Assembly (NCBI GenBank): GCA_900142905.1
Contig: FSRV01000002.1
Coordinates: 1,240,001 to 1,304,000, forward strand
Direction: 5' to 3'
Length of the DNA stretch: 64,000 nucleotides
From: Burkholderia sp. GAS332
GTDB taxonomy: Bacteria; Pseudomonadota; Gammaproteobacteria; Burkholderiales; Burkholderiaceae
Shown here: one piece after another, positions 28,345-35,862 of the stretch
Numbering within the stretch: the stretch's first letter is position 1
Layout: each line of letters starts with the position of its first letter
Program-made: the position numbers and the translations under genes
Notes under the pieces: generated by a model
Seen by the model: only the letters and a program-made list of their open reading frames with translations
Database searches by the model: none
What the model was told of the DNA's origin: nothing

Positions 28345-28929
28345 ATTCTCGGCAGAACGCGCGCGGAGGTCGATTCTCACGTCGACCGATACCATGAATC
28401 GGAAATAAAAAAATGGCGCGCGCTTCGAAAATCACTATCTTTGATAGACAACGTTACCGATACGAGGAGCTATCAAATGGCGCAGGAGTTGATCGTCGCG
28501 GTTTTCGACAGCGTTGACGTCGCTGAACGAGCAGGTCGGGATTTCAGGAACTTTGAGGAAAAAGACCTTGGTTTCAAAGTCGAGAGCGGTGTGCTGGTTC
28601 AAAAGGACGCCACGGGCAATCTGATCTTGCTCGACAAGCAAACTCGACCGTTTTGGGGGACAGTGATCGGCGCGTTGACGGGCGGTTTGATCGGCATGCT
28701 TGGCGGTCCGGTAGGGGCGGCACTGGGCTTCACGATAGGGGCAAGCGGTGGGCTGGCTGAGCATGCGATCAAGGATACGCTCGACAGCGAACTGGTCGAC
28801 GCGATATCCAGCAAGCTCAGCCCCGGTAGCGTGGCGTTCATCCTCGAGGCGCAGGAAGCGTCACCGTTTGAAGTGGATAATATTGTGCTCGGCTATGGCG
28901 GACACGTATTTCGCAAACCGTTTCCCTGA
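27460..28929 (+). CDS. LysR regulator fused in frame to DUF1269-like membrane protein
   Basis: A 489-codon frame from GTG 27460. Residues 1-300 are a LysR regulator, HTH plus effector domain, almost the same as the gene at 20886. Residues 300-340 are a polar linker. From residue 340 a DUF1269-like protein begins: AQELIVAVFDSVDVAERAG, then a glycine-zipper membrane segment (GALTGGLIGMLGGPVGAALG), then a C-terminal soluble part. No stop separates the two. An internal ATG at 28477 has GAGGAG seven bases upstream, so the second protein (150 aa, 28477-28929) is probably also, or mainly, made alone. So this is either a true fusion from stop loss or two overlapping products. The LysR part is itself intact. 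Confidence 0.8.
   Translation: MNLLEAMRIYVRVVERGSISGAARDLNIGQPAASERIERLEKYLGCRLLRRSARAFNRTPEGVTFYECSKRILHAVEQAVAEVSNDEQNLKGTVRMAAPHCFGETVVPEALKRVHATWPQVDLELVLNDRVVDLVTEGVDISFRLGPLGEGAFVARQLGQVGRVLVAAPGYLSQHGPITEPSELVNHPFIRVQGMFGTDQLPLRRMATVVENAPIRTAIKTSHWRPMYEMILSGVGIGVLEEPACVAALAQGRLVQIMPGFDLPQFELNLLSQTQRQIPTRVRMIVTMLNRCMPDILGRTRAEVDSHVDRYHESEIKKWRALRKSLSLIDNVTDTRSYQMAQELIVAVFDSVDVAERAGRDFRNFEEKDLGFKVESGVLVQKDATGNLILLDKQTRPFWGTVIGALTGGLIGMLGGPVGAALGFTIGASGGLAEHAIKDTLDSELVDAISSKLSPGSVAFILEAQEASPFEVDNIVLGYGGHVFRKPFP
28477..28929 (+). CDS. DUF1269-like glycine-zipper protein (internal start)
   Basis: The 150-aa product that would be made from the internal ATG at 28477. It has a ferredoxin-like N-terminal strand (LIVAVFDS), a central hydrophobic glycine-zipper segment at about residues 60-85, and a C-terminal half with SSKLSPGSVAFILEAQE. 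Family members are small membrane-associated proteins of unknown function, often stress-induced. GAGGAG at 28464-28469 gives this start strong support. It lies in the same frame as the upstream LysR gene, so the two calls overlap by design. Confidence 0.65.
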   Translation: MAQELIVAVFDSVDVAERAGRDFRNFEEKDLGFKVESGVLVQKDATGNLILLDKQTRPFWGTVIGALTGGLIGMLGGPVGAALGFTIGASGGLAEHAIKDTLDSELVDAISSKLSPGSVAFILEAQEASPFEVDNIVLGYGGHVFRKPFP

Positions 28930-29085
28930 TCGCGAGCACAGAGCGCGTGAATGCGCGTCGAGGTAGACTTCAGTGCAAGCCAAACGGATGCCACGTAACG
29001 GTCCGCTGACGACGGTGAGGCTGGCATCCGTGCTGGATGGTTCGGTCCCACCGTTGCCGTGAGCATTGTTCAGGAGTAACCGACC

Positions 29086-29526
29086 ATGACCCTGCCTAGC
29101 CAAGAAGACATCACGCGTCAAGCGATTGAAGGGTTCTATCGCGCCATCGAGCAGCGAGACGTCGCGTTGTTACGAACGGTCGTCACCCCCGATTGGGAAT
29201 ATATTCCGGAGCCTCCCGGGGCAGCGCCGGGACCCGACCAGATGATTGCAATATTCGCGAACATCGCCACAGCGCTGCCGGATATGAAAATCACCATTCT
29301 CGACGTGCTGACTCATGGAGACCGGGTGGGCGTTCGCGCGGAGATTAGTGGTACTCAAACCGGGGTGCTACTTGGCATTGCGGCAAGTTCCAAACACATC
29401 AGTTTCGCGATTCATTCTTTCCACCAGATGCGCGGAAGTTTGATTGAGAAGACGTGGCACCTCGAGGACTGGCTATCGGCGTTCCGACAAATTGGACAGT
29501 TACCCCCAACGCTTGAACGGCCTTGA
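29086..29526 (+). CDS. SnoaL-like / NTF2-fold protein
   Basis: 146-aa soluble protein of the SnoaL-like ester cyclase family in the NTF2 superfamily. The N-terminal helix (AIEGFYRAIEQRDVALL), the WEYIPEPPG loop, ALPDMKITILDVLTHGDRVGVR and the C-terminal strand with EKTWHLEDW are characteristic. Members bind small hydrophobic molecules; many are not cyclases, and the catalytic role cannot be read here. A ribosome site AGGAG lies 8-12 bases before the ATG. It is a single gene between the LysR-DUF1269 frame and a small membrane protein on the other strand. Confidence 0.75.
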   Translation: MTLPSQEDITRQAIEGFYRAIEQRDVALLRTVVTPDWEYIPEPPGAAPGPDQMIAIFANIATALPDMKITILDVLTHGDRVGVRAEISGTQTGVLLGIAASSKHISFAIHSFHQMRGSLIEKTWHLEDWLSAFRQIGQLPPTLERP

Positions 29527-29566
29527 ATGACGCCCGGACGCAAAGGCGTGAGGGAAAACGTTCAGG

Positions 29567-29722
29567 CTAGTGATGCATGGCTGCAGCGACTAGAAGATGA
29601 AACGGCAGCACGAGGAGTGCCGTCCCGGCGACGCCGAGCACCCACAATCCAACAAACCATAGCAGGCCTCGGCCAAACGTCTTACGGGTATCGCGGCTTA
29701 CGTCATGGCTGACTTGTGACAT
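29567..29722 (-). CDS. Small single-pass membrane protein, 51 aa
   Basis: A 51-codon gene with GAGGA six bases upstream of its ATG at 29722. The first 17 residues are polar and charged (SHDVSRDTRKTFGRG); then comes one long hydrophobic helix, about residues 20-46 (LLWFVGLWVLG, ALLVLPFHLLV), ending in MHH. It resembles small inner-membrane proteins of the DUF2474 kind, which are usually linked to cytochrome bd, but I cannot confirm the family. It converges on the SnoaL-like gene. Confidence 0.55.
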   Translation of the reverse strand: MSQVSHDVSRDTRKTFGRGLLWFVGLWVLGVAGTALLVLPFHLLVAAAMHH

Positions 29723-29800
29723 GGCATTCCTCACTATCTTTCGCCGATTGTTGGGTTCATTCTAGGCGATTGGATTGCCTGAATCTATCTAAAAGAAAAC

Positions 29801-29843
29801 GAGCGAGGCGCGCCGAAGGATCAACCTTCAGCGCGCCTCGCTC
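29801..29843 (-). terminator. Rho-independent terminator of the porin gene
   Basis: GAGCGAGGCGCGC at 29801-29813 pairs perfectly with GCGCGCCTCGCTC at 29831-29843, and GAAGG/CCTTC extends the stem inside the loop. On the minus strand the stem is followed by GTTTTCTTTT (29800-29791), so this is a classic intrinsic terminator for the leftward porin transcript. Confidence 0.88.
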
Positions 29844-29891
29844 CGCTTTAGATGCTTTGGCGTTCGGGATGTTTCATCCGCTCCAGACGCT

Positions 29892-30968
29892 TCAGAACCG
29901 GTGTTGAATCCCCGCCGTCACGCCCGTTTGCGTATCCGCCGCGCCGGTCAGATCACGCGACAGGCTGACCGCATTGTCATGCTTGGCCATCGCATAACCG
30001 CCCGCCATATACAGCACTGTCCGCTTCGACAGCGCGTACTGTGCGCGCAGCGAGAACAGCGTCGGATCGGCGTCGCTCGCGTCCTTGATGTCCTGATGGT
30101 AGACGGCGCCAAACAGCGAGAAGAACGGCGTCACGTCGTATTGACCGCCGAGCCAGTACATATCGCTGCGCAACGTCGGCGCGGCGGTGTGGAAGGTGCG
30201 CCGATAGTTGCGATACCCGGCCATCGCCTTCACCGTGCCGAAGTCGTAGCTCAAGCCTGCGTGAATGCCTTGAATGTAGTTGGTGGTATCCGCGGGCGTC
30301 ACGCTGTCGTTGGCGCCGTTCTGCCGGTCGAACGTCGCGACGACGGCGAACGGACCGTTCTCGTAGCCCAGACCGACGTCGTACTTGGAGCTCGACTTCA
30401 TGCTGCCCGGCACGTTGCCGAAACCGTACATGGCGCCGAGCTTGAAGCCGGAGAATGTGCCGTCATAGCGCACGGCGTTAGACGAACGCGAGAACAGACC
30501 GTCCTTGCGCCCCCCCGTCGCGGTGGATGACGTCGCCCACGAGTAGTTCGGCGCGTAACCCATCGGGTCGAACTGCAGCATGTAATCGTAGGTGGTCGTG
30601 AAATTGCGACCGAGCGTGATTTGCCCGAAGCGGTTTTTCAGGCCGATCGTGGCGCGGCGATCGAAGATCGCGCCGGTGCTGTCGTCGAACTGGCCGTTCG
30701 CGATGTTGATACCGCTCTCCAACTGGAAGATGGCCTTCAGTCCGCCGCCAAGGTCCTCGACACCACGCAGGCCCCAGCGCGACGTGTTCTTGCCGCCCGA
30801 GACGAGACGCGTGGCGCTGCCGTCCTTGCTCGCGTGATTCACGTATTCGATGCCTGCATCGACAATGCCGTACAAGGTCACGCTCGATTGCGCATGCGCC
30901 GTTGCTGCAAATCCGGCGAGGCCGGCGCACGTTATGCCAAGGGTTGCCTTTGTCATACTCCGCTTCAT
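29892..30968 (-). CDS. Gram-negative general porin
   Basis: 358-aa outer-membrane trimeric porin of the OmpC/Omp32 type common in Burkholderiales. The start at 30968 has AGGAGA seven bases upstream and gives a signal peptide cleaved after AHA (MKRSMTKATLG...AATAHA/QSSVTLYG). The frame is open upstream to 31226 but overlaps the ABC ATPase gene. Typical porin features follow: SSVTLYGIVDAGIEY, SRWGLRGVEDLGGGLKAIFQLE, RRATIGLKN, RNFTTTYD, and a C-terminal AGIQHRF ending in Phe for outer-membrane assembly. It lies 70 bp downstream of the importer ATPase gene and may be cotranscribed, providing outer-membrane entry for the same substrate. Confidence 0.92.
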   Translation of the reverse strand: MKRSMTKATLGITCAGLAGFAATAHAQSSVTLYGIVDAGIEYVNHASKDGSATRLVSGGKNTSRWGLRGVEDLGGGLKAIFQLESGINIANGQFDDSTGAIFDRRATIGLKNRFGQITLGRNFTTTYDYMLQFDPMGYAPNYSWATSSTATGGRKDGLFSRSSNAVRYDGTFSGFKLGAMYGFGNVPGSMKSSSKYDVGLGYENGPFAVVATFDRQNGANDSVTPADTTNYIQGIHAGLSYDFGTVKAMAGYRNYRRTFHTAAPTLRSDMYWLGGQYDVTPFFSLFGAVYHQDIKDASDADPTLFSLRAQYALSKRTVLYMAGGYAMAKHDNAVSLSRDLTGAADTQTGVTAGIQHRF

Positions 30969-31038
30969 CAACAGTCTCCTGTAGTTGGTTTTTTTACTTC
31001 GGTGGGGGATACGGTGCTGCGCGGTCCATCGACGCGTG

Positions 31039-32106
31039 TCAGCTCGCCTGTGCGAAGGCCCAGCAGTCGTTGGCGGGAAATTCGATCCAGTGACGGCCGG
31101 CCGCGCGCGGCACGTGGCCGAAGGCACGCAGGCGCAGATCGCCGCAATGGAACAGGTATTCCCAGCGGTCGCCGAGGTACATCGACGTGATGAGCTCGGC
31201 CTGGAGGCGGTTGGCGCCCGGACCATCGGCGACCTGAACGCGCTCGAGGCGAATCACGGCCTGCGCGTTTTGCCCGGTGGTGAGCGCTTCGCGCGCCTGG
31301 GCTTGCAACTGCCAGCCGTCGCCGGCCAGCGTCACGCGTTCGCCGTCGACCGCGGCAACGCGCGCGTCGATCCGGTTATTGCTGCCCATGAATTCGGCGG
31401 TGTAAAGCGAGCGGGGCGCGCCATAGAGTTCGGCGGGCGTGCCTTCCTGTTCGATGCGGCCGTTGCGCAATAGCAGGATGCGGTCGGACATCGCCATCGC
31501 TTCGGTCTGGTCGTGCGTGACGCACAACGCGGACAGGCCCAGCGAAACGATCAGTTCGCGCAACCAGGCGCGCGCTTCCTCACGCAGCTTGGCGTCGAGA
31601 TTCGACAGCGGTTCGTCGAGCAGAATCACGGGCGGGTTGTAGACCAGCGCCCGCGCGATCGCCACGCGCTGTTGCTGGCCGCCGGAAAGCTGATACGGGT
31701 AGCGCGCGGCGAGATGGCCGAGGCCGAGCTGGTCGAGCGCGGACTGTACGCGTTTCTTTTGCTCAGCGGCCGACACGCGCCGCAACTTCAATCCATAACC
31801 GACGTTGTCCGCCACGGTGCGATGCGGCCATAGCGCATACGACTGAAACACGAGGCCGAGCGAACGTTGCTCGACTGGCAGATCGACTTGGGCCGCGCCG
31901 TCGAAGAACACCTTGCCGTCGAGTTCGATACGGCCCGACGAAGGTTGCTCGAGTCCCGCGACGGCGCGCAGCAGCGTGGTCTTGCCGCTTCCCGATGCGC
32001 CCAGCAGGCACACCACTTCGCCGGGGTTCAGTTCGAACGACACGCCCTTAAGAATCGGGTTGTCGCCATAGCTGAGAAACAGGTTGTCGACCGAGAGCTT
32101 ATCCAT
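31039..32106 (-). CDS. ABC importer ATPase (FbpC/AfuC/PotA-like)
   Basis: 355-aa ATPase: Walker A GASGSGKTT at about 36-44, Q-loop FQSYALWPH, signature LSGGQQQR, Walker B VILLDEPLSNLD, switch His in THDQTEA, then a C-terminal TOBE-like regulatory domain (about 240-350). This is the subfamily serving Fe(III), hexose phosphate, phosphonate and polyamine importers. It overlaps the permease gene by 8 bp and forms a complete importer with the permease and binding protein upstream. The substrate cannot be read from it. Confidence 0.92.
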   Translation of the reverse strand: MDKLSVDNLFLSYGDNPILKGVSFELNPGEVVCLLGASGSGKTTLLRAVAGLEQPSSGRIELDGKVFFDGAAQVDLPVEQRSLGLVFQSYALWPHRTVADNVGYGLKLRRVSAAEQKKRVQSALDQLGLGHLAARYPYQLSGGQQQRVAIARALVYNPPVILLDEPLSNLDAKLREEARAWLRELIVSLGLSALCVTHDQTEAMAMSDRILLLRNGRIEQEGTPAELYGAPRSLYTAEFMGSNNRIDARVAAVDGERVTLAGDGWQLQAQAREALTTGQNAQAVIRLERVQVADGPGANRLQAELITSMYLGDRWEYLFHCGDLRLRAFGHVPRAAGRHWIEFPANDCWAFAQAS

Positions 32107-33868
32107 GCAATTTCACTCCGAAGCGCAGAGCGACGCCGAGTCCGACGCCGACCATCGCGATGTTGATGACAGAAAGCGCCGCGACCTGATCGACTGCGCC
32201 GGTCGCCCACAGCGACACCAGCAGCGCGCCAATCACTTCCGTGCCGGGCGAGAGGAGATAGACGGCGGTCGAGTATTCGCGCTCGAAGATCATGAAGATC
32301 AGAAGCCATGCCGCGAGCAGGCCGAAACGCACGAGCGGCAGCGTCACGTCGAGACTGACGCGTGCGCGGGTGGCGCCGACGCTGCGTCCTGCTTCTTCGA
32401 GTTCCGGCCCGACTTGCAGCAGCGCGCTTTGAATCAGGCGCATGCCGTACGCGAGCCACACGACCGTGTACGCGATCCAGATGCTCCACATGGAGTTCTT
32501 CAGTTCCTTCAGGCCCGGCACGAACAGAAAGATCCACAGGAACGCGAGACCGGCGAGCAGGCCGGGCACCGCGCGCGGCAGCAGCACGAGGTAGTCGAGC
32601 AGGCGCGTCGCCCAGTCGTTGCGGCGATGGCCGGCAAAGGCGACCAGCGAATAGAAACCCACGGCAAGTGCGCCACCGATCACGCCGATGCCGAGCGTGT
32701 TGAGAATCGCGCGGACCAGGTTGTCCTGTTCGAACAGTTCGGTGAAGTTGGCGAGCGTCAGCACTTCGGCCAGATTCACGCCTTCGCCCCAGTTGGTGAC
32801 GAACGCGCGCAGCGTGATGCCGGAGAGCGGCACGAACACCGTCAGCAGCAGCCACAGCGCGACGATCGCCAGCGCAACCCAACGCCATGCGCCGAGCGGC
32901 AGCACGGTTTGACGTCCCGCTTTACCCTTGACCGTGACGAAGCGGTTTGCGCTCTTCAGCAAGCGCCGTTGTAGCAGCACGAGCGGGAACGTAATCGCGA
33001 CGATGCACACGGCGACCGCGGCCATCAGGTGATACGAGGGCACGCCGAGCTTATTCGTGAGCTTGTACAGATACGTCGCCAGCACGAGGTGTCCTTCAGG
33101 GTCGCCAAGGACGAGCGGCAGGCCGAACACTTCGAAGCCGAGGAAGAACACCAGCACGCCGGCGAACAGCAACGCGGGCAGCGTCATCGGCAGGCTCACG
33201 TCGAGTGCGACACGGAACGGCCGCGCACCGGCGACGCGCGCCGCTTCTTCGACGTCCGAGCCGAGATTGCGCAGCGCCGCCGACGAATACAGGTACACGT
33301 GCGGCACATGCGTGAGTCCGACGATGATCGTGATCGCGAGAATCGAATACACGCTCCATGGCGCTTCGGCGGCGCCGAACAATGCTTTCCACCAGACCGA
33401 ATAGAAGCCGACCGGTCCGGCCGCGACCACATAGCCGAAGGCGAGCACCATCGGCGAAACGAATACGGGGGTGAGCAGCAGCGGTTCGAGCCAACGGCGG
33501 CCGGGCAGGTCGGTGCGCACCATCAGGAACGCGAGAATGCCGCCGAGCGGGATCGAGATGAACAGCATCCCGCCCGCGATGATGAAAGAGTTCTTCAGCG
33601 CGGACCAGAAGTCGGGGTCGCTGAAAATGAATTCGAAACCGGCAAGACCGAGCGTGCGTTTGGCGTCGAAGAACGGCGCATTCAGCACGCTCTGGAACAG
33701 AATGAAACCGAGCGGCAGCGCCACCGCGACGCTCAGCACCGCGACGACGAGCCAGCGCAGCAGCCCCGCAAACGGCTGTAGCCCGCCGCGCGGCAGCGCG
33801 CCTATCGTGCCGCCGTCGGCCGCGCGGGGTGGTGCATCGCGGTGTCCGGTTGCGCTAGTGGAAAGCAT
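32099..33868 (-). CDS. ABC importer permease, duplicated (FbpB-like)
   Basis: 589-aa inner-membrane permease in which two permease halves of about 280 residues are fused, as in FbpB/AfuB. Each half carries an EAA-type coupling loop: EEAARVAGARPFRV in the first and EEAGRSVGATRARV in the second. The start is placed at 33868, preceded by AGGGGG; an upstream ATG at 33898 is less favourable. About 12 hydrophobic segments are present. It lies 100 bp downstream of the binding-protein gene with a hairpin between them. Confidence 0.9.
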   Translation of the reverse strand: MLSTSATGHRDAPPRAADGGTIGALPRGGLQPFAGLLRWLVVAVLSVAVALPLGFILFQSVLNAPFFDAKRTLGLAGFEFIFSDPDFWSALKNSFIIAGGMLFISIPLGGILAFLMVRTDLPGRRWLEPLLLTPVFVSPMVLAFGYVVAAGPVGFYSVWWKALFGAAEAPWSVYSILAITIIVGLTHVPHVYLYSSAALRNLGSDVEEAARVAGARPFRVALDVSLPMTLPALLFAGVLVFFLGFEVFGLPLVLGDPEGHLVLATYLYKLTNKLGVPSYHLMAAVAVCIVAITFPLVLLQRRLLKSANRFVTVKGKAGRQTVLPLGAWRWVALAIVALWLLLTVFVPLSGITLRAFVTNWGEGVNLAEVLTLANFTELFEQDNLVRAILNTLGIGVIGGALAVGFYSLVAFAGHRRNDWATRLLDYLVLLPRAVPGLLAGLAFLWIFLFVPGLKELKNSMWSIWIAYTVVWLAYGMRLIQSALLQVGPELEEAGRSVGATRARVSLDVTLPLVRFGLLAAWLLIFMIFEREYSTAVYLLSPGTEVIGALLVSLWATGAVDQVAALSVINIAMVGVGLGVALRFGVKLHG

Positions 33869-33923
33869 GAGTGTCCCCCTGCAGCGTGAAAGCCGCATAT
33901 CGACAGGTAGTGAAGGAAGGCGT

Positions 33924-33951
33924 GGCGTCCGCGCGTTTCAGCGCCGACGCC
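33924..33951 (-). promoter_or_regulatory. Intercistronic hairpin, binding protein / permease
   Basis: GGCGTCCGCGC at 33924-33934 faces GCGCCGACGCC at 33941-33951 with one mismatch and a 6-base loop. It sits between the binding-protein gene and the permease gene. In many importer operons such a hairpin stabilises the upstream message or reduces readthrough, giving more binding protein than permease. Confidence 0.5.
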
Positions 33952-33968
33952 ATCCAATCAGTCGAGGC

Positions 33969-35057
33969 TTAGCGCTTGATCGACTGTTGCCATTGCTTGA
34001 GGAATTCAAGCCGCTTGGACTGGTCGAGATAGACCAGCAGGCCGGCGCCGATCGGGATCGGCTTGAGTGAGTCGCCGAGCTGCTTCGTCAGACCGGCCAT
34101 CGACGTTTCGCCGTCGACGTCAGCGCGAATCGAGAACAGGCTCGCCTGGTTCGCGAGCAAGGTTTGACCGCGTTGCGACAGCAGATAATCGACCCACAGC
34201 TTCGCGGCGTTCGGGCTTTGCGCTTTCTTCGAAATCGTCACGAGGCGGCTGACCACCAGGGTGTAGTCCTTCGGATAGACATAGCCGATCGACGGGTCTT
34301 TCTTCGCTTTGGTGAGCGCGTACGAACCGAGAATGTTGTAGCCGATCAGGTTTTCACCCGAAGAAATGCGCTCCATCATCGCGCCAGTACTCGATTGCAG
34401 CTTGGGACCAGTGGCGCCCATGGCTTTCACGAGGTCCCACGTCACTTGCGGATTGACGCGCACGTCTTGCGTCAGATAGTTGAAGCCGACGCCGGACTTT
34501 TCGATGTCGTACGTGGTGACTTTGCCCTTGAACTGATCCGGTTTGCTTTGCAGCAGCTTGATCAGATCGGCGCGGGTTTGCGGCACTTCGCCTGCGGGCA
34601 AGAGGCGCTTGTTGTAGACGATCGCAAGCGGCTCATACGTGGTGCCGTACGCCTGCTTCTGGTACTGCGCCCACTGCGGCAACTGCTTCGCTTCGGGCGA
34701 TTCGTAGCTGGCCATCAGACCGTCGTTGACGAGTTTGATCTGCAAGTCCATCGCCGAGCTCCACAGCACGTCGGCGCTGGTGCTGCTGGCCGCGTTTTCG
34801 CTGATGTAGCGGTTGTACAGCTCGGTGCTGTTCATGTCGTTATATTCGATCTTGATGCCGTACAAGCTTTCAAAATCCTTGATGAGCGGACGTACGAGGG
34901 CGGTGTCCGTGACCGAGTACACGATCAGCTTGCCTTCCTTCTTTGCCCCGTCGACGGTGACCTGGTAGTCGCTGGGATAACCGGCAGGAAAGGCTGCCCA
35001 TGCGGAGTTTGCGGCGAATGCAACGGCTGCGGCGAGATACTTCAAAGAGATGTGCAC
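33969..35057 (-). CDS. Periplasmic binding protein (FbpA/AfuA-like)
   Basis: 362-aa type 2 periplasmic binding protein of the iron / hexose-phosphate class. The GTG start at 35057 has GGAGG five bases upstream. The signal peptide runs to about SAWA (residues 18-21). The ALVRPLIKDFESLYGIKIEY opening, the ADVLWSSAMDLQ stretch and a C-terminal LWVDYLLSQRGQ helix are typical. Paired iron-binding tyrosines as in FbpA are not evident. A loss-making fact for the iron reading is the adjacent remnant of a TctDE/UhpAB-like two-component system, which more often controls organic-acid or sugar-phosphate importers. Confidence 0.88.
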   Translation of the reverse strand: MHISLKYLAAAVAFAANSAWAAFPAGYPSDYQVTVDGAKKEGKLIVYSVTDTALVRPLIKDFESLYGIKIEYNDMNSTELYNRYISENAASSTSADVLWSSAMDLQIKLVNDGLMASYESPEAKQLPQWAQYQKQAYGTTYEPLAIVYNKRLLPAGEVPQTRADLIKLLQSKPDQFKGKVTTYDIEKSGVGFNYLTQDVRVNPQVTWDLVKAMGATGPKLQSSTGAMMERISSGENLIGYNILGSYALTKAKKDPSIGYVYPKDYTLVVSRLVTISKKAQSPNAAKLWVDYLLSQRGQTLLANQASLFSIRADVDGETSMAGLTKQLGDSLKPIPIGAGLLVYLDQSKRLEFLKQWQQSIKR

Positions 35058-35196
35058 GTCTTCCTCCAGAAAACATTGTGTTTGTTTTGTGTAGGCGAAT
35101 GTTAAGAGATGATAGCTTTCTGAATGCTTTCAGTTTTCGAAAGAAATGCGTCACAAGGGTCGAATTCGCCTCATGGATTTCCCTGGGATTCTGGTT

Positions 35197-35406
35197 ATGC
35201 GCGTGCTGCTCGTCGAAGACAATCCAATCCTTTCCCGCTCGCTAACCGGTGCGTTGACCAGCGCGAAACTCACCGTCGATTGCATGCATGACGGCGAGTC
35301 CGCCGACCATGTCGCACGGGTGCATGGCGCGCTGATTGCGTTGAGCGATGCGCCCGGCGGCGGGCTCGTGGTTAGCGTGCAATGTCCGGCGTTAAAGGCC
35401 GCGTGA
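35197..35406 (+). pseudogene. Scar of a two-component system: regulator start fused to kinase end
   Basis: A 69-codon frame from ATG 35197. Residues 1 to about 37 are the beginning of an OmpR-type response regulator receiver (MRVLLVEDNPILSRSL, with the acidic pocket). Then, without a break, residues from about 38 on read VARVHGALIALSDAPGGGL and match the last segment of a histidine-kinase ATPase domain (G2 box). The phosphoacceptor Asp, the DNA-binding domain and the whole kinase body are missing. The simplest reading is one in-frame deletion of about 2 kb removing most of a tctDE-like pair divergent from the importer. The product is unlikely to signal. Confidence 0.75.
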
Positions 35407-35427
35407 CGATCGTGCCGTGGTAGCGCG

Positions 35428-35862
35428 TCAGTCGCGATCGAGATCGTTTTTCAGCATGTCGAGCCGGGTCTGGCCGTCGGTGGTGAAGTGCGTGCCGAAA
35501 CGCACCAGCCCCTCCTGATGCAGATGGCAAACCATCGTAAAACTCAACAGCATGCCCGGGTCCGTTTCCCAGATGTCGATGTCGATCGCCCTCACGCGCG
35601 GCTCGTACTTGAGCACCGTCGCTTCGATCGCATGCCTGAGTTTGTGGGCGGACGAGGGCAGGTGGCGATAGATTTCCGATAGGTCGTCCAGACCATAATC
35701 GGGCAGGTGCGCAAGCCCGTTGCGTCGGCTGTTCAGGATGCGCTGGATGTTGTCCTGCACCGAGAGGAGGGTTTGCGTTGCGGCGTCGTAGCCATCGATC
35801 CGCGCCCCGTTCGCGAAATGTCCTGTCACCGCTTCAAACAGGCCGGGTCCGCCGCGTGTCAT
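35428..35862 (-). CDS. tssE: T6SS baseplate protein TssE
   Basis: 144-aa gp25-like baseplate wedge protein, last gene of the leftward T6SS arm. It has the family pattern SVQDNIQRILNSRRNGLAHLPDYGLDDLSEIY (about 34-65) and the conserved YEPRVRAIDI segment. It normally occurs as one or two copies per wedge and nucleates the sheath with TssF and TssG. Its ATG overlaps the ClpV stop by 4 bp. It converges on the two-component scar 21 bp away, with no clear terminator between them. Confidence 0.93.
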   Translation of the reverse strand: MTRGGPGLFEAVTGHFANGARIDGYDAATQTLLSVQDNIQRILNSRRNGLAHLPDYGLDDLSEIYRHLPSSAHKLRHAIEATVLKYEPRVRAIDIDIWETDPGMLLSFTMVCHLHQEGLVRFGTHFTTDGQTRLDMLKNDLDRD

